Source of the DNA: Christensenella sp. UBA3944
Lineage (GTDB): Bacteria > Bacillota > Clostridia > Christensenellales > DTU072
Assembly (NCBI GenBank): GCA_002385605.1
Contig: DGDU01000048.1
Coordinates: forward strand, 1,360-16,402
DNA length: 15,043 bases
Direction: 5' to 3'
Made by a program: the position numbers and the translations under genes. Below, piece by piece: positions 14,405 to 15,043 of this stretch. The notes beneath the pieces are model-generated. The model did no database searches. It was not told the origin of the DNA and was given only the letters and a program-made list of their open reading frames with translations. Positions within the stretch are counted from its first letter, which is position 1. The number at the start of each line of letters is the position of its first letter.

Positions 14405-15043
14405 TTAAAAATTTAAGGTAGCGCTCAGGCTGATATTAAGCACATAAGTCATACCGCTGGTACCTGCCGCCGTATCGGCAGCGTCGTCGACATCGGCCGC
14501 CCACTTCCACTCTAAGGTAAAGAGGTTGGAGGAGCCCGGAAGCAATGTAAGATCCTGTGCCATAAGCTCGTTTACCGTAACCCAGTTATCTTTGCCGCCA
14601 ACGATATAGGCGTTATTGCTTTGCAGCCTGTACCTCATGGGTATACGGTACTCGTTTTCGTCGGTAAAAGTTACATTATATTTAATAGATTTGTCGCTGT
14701 CGTTTTTAATGACAAAGTTATACTCGCCGACCGTGCCGGGAATAATAGCCCTTTTTACAAAGGCGTTATCGTTTCTGCCGTCGGCGCCTCCGCCGAATAT
14801 ATCCAGGCGATCCAGCTGATCCCAGCTTTGCCCGTTTTCGGCGAGGACGATTGAGGGATATTGGGGATTATAAACGCTTAGCCCGAGGCGCTGCATAATG
14901 TAGCCGCTGTAATAAAGCGAGCAGCCGAGAAGCGCCACAAGCAAAACAACAATAACAAGCGCTATGCCCAGGTTAATGGTTGCGCCTCTTCTGACGGTAC
15001 CTACATACCGCCCGTAAATATCAAAAAGGTTTTTGTTGGAGTC
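14405..15043 (-). CDS. TasA/camelysin-like membrane-linked surface protein, partial at 5' end
   Basis: The frame is open from the window edge, with 212 visible residues, so the N-terminus is missing. The first about 22 residues are polar (DIYGRYVGTVRRGA), followed by one hydrophobic segment (about 23-47). The remaining domain carries features of proteins encoded beside SipW in Clostridia: LDIFGGG (80-86), IIPGTVGEYNFVIKN, IPMRYRL, DNWVTVNEL, and LFTLEWKWAADVDDAADTAAG with a final YVLNISLSAT. These resemble the TasA/CalY beta-sandwich. The preceding basic cytoplasmic tail and following membrane segment look like a type II anchor or an unusually long signal peptide. A TTG at 14944 exists, but it would remove half of the membrane segment and I see no reason to use it. 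The gene is upstream of the signal peptidase in one operon. Confidence 0.75.
   Translation of the reverse strand, partial: DSNKNLFDIYGRYVGTVRRGATINLGIALVIVVLLVALLGCSLYYSGYIMQRLGLSVYNPQYPSIVLAENGQSWDQLDRLDIFGGGADGRNDNAFVKRAIIPGTVGEYNFVIKNDSDKSIKYNVTFTDENEYRIPMRYRLQSNNAYIVGGKDNWVTVNELMAQDLTLLPGSSNLFTLEWKWAADVDDAADTAAGTSGMTYVLNISLSATLNF

Noticed and set aside
1..15043. CRISPR arrays, insertion sequences, attachment sites, phage genes
   Set aside because: No regularly spaced repeats, transposase or integrase motifs or direct-repeat flanks were found on either strand.

Overview
The window reads as a chromosomal segment of a low-to-moderate GC Firmicute, most likely an anaerobic Clostridia-type bacterium. 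The evidence is: purine-rich Shine-Dalgarno sites, canonical sigma-A promoters with 17-18 bp spacers, Rho-independent terminators with U-tracts, a PyrR-type attenuation leader, a SipW-type signal peptidase next to a TasA/camelysin-like protein, and a tungsten-type aldehyde:ferredoxin oxidoreductase. No transposase, integrase, phage gene, CRISPR array or rRNA is visible. Species cannot be assigned from the sequence alone.

Layout: (1) 1-2435, minus strand: 3'-truncated glycoside hydrolase family 3 enzyme, divergent from (2) guaB-guaA on the plus strand (2630-5642), the last two steps of GMP synthesis, driven by a near-perfect promoter at 2561-2590. (3) A terminator hairpin at 5647-5670 with U-tracts on both strands lies between guaA and a convergent, membrane-anchored endonuclease/exonuclease/phosphatase-fold protein (5701-6786, minus). 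(4) An RlmI-type rRNA methyltransferase (7119-8285, minus), followed by a short coding-like frame without a start codon (6901 to about 7111) and a terminator. (5) tRNA-Gly(CCC), minus, with its own promoter and terminator. (6) A tightly coupled three-gene minus-strand operon: tungsten aldehyde:ferredoxin oxidoreductase, MoaD/ThiS-like sulfur carrier ending in GG, and a short ThiF/MoeB-like E1 enzyme (11370 down to 8590). (7) pyrR-uraA, minus (13654 down to 11541), preceded by a complete PyrR-responsive attenuator (13655-13760). (8) At the right edge, minus strand: a 5'-truncated single-pass membrane protein with a TasA/camelysin-like domain, then a SipW-type signal peptidase.

Functional links: guaBA and pyrR-uraA are nucleotide supply genes. 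PyrR probably senses uridine nucleotides, binds the hexaloop hairpin in its own leader RNA, and so controls its own synthesis and that of the uracil permease. The oxidoreductase, carrier and E1 genes look like an enzyme packaged with a dedicated sulfur-transfer pair for its pterin cofactor. The signal peptidase and TasA-like gene form a surface or matrix protein module. Most of the window is ordinary housekeeping. The points most worth a second look are the oxidoreductase-carrier-E1 operon with its unusual junctions and residues, the attenuator that runs directly into the pyrR start codon, the start-less frame after the methyltransferase gene, and the odd topology of the TasA-like protein.
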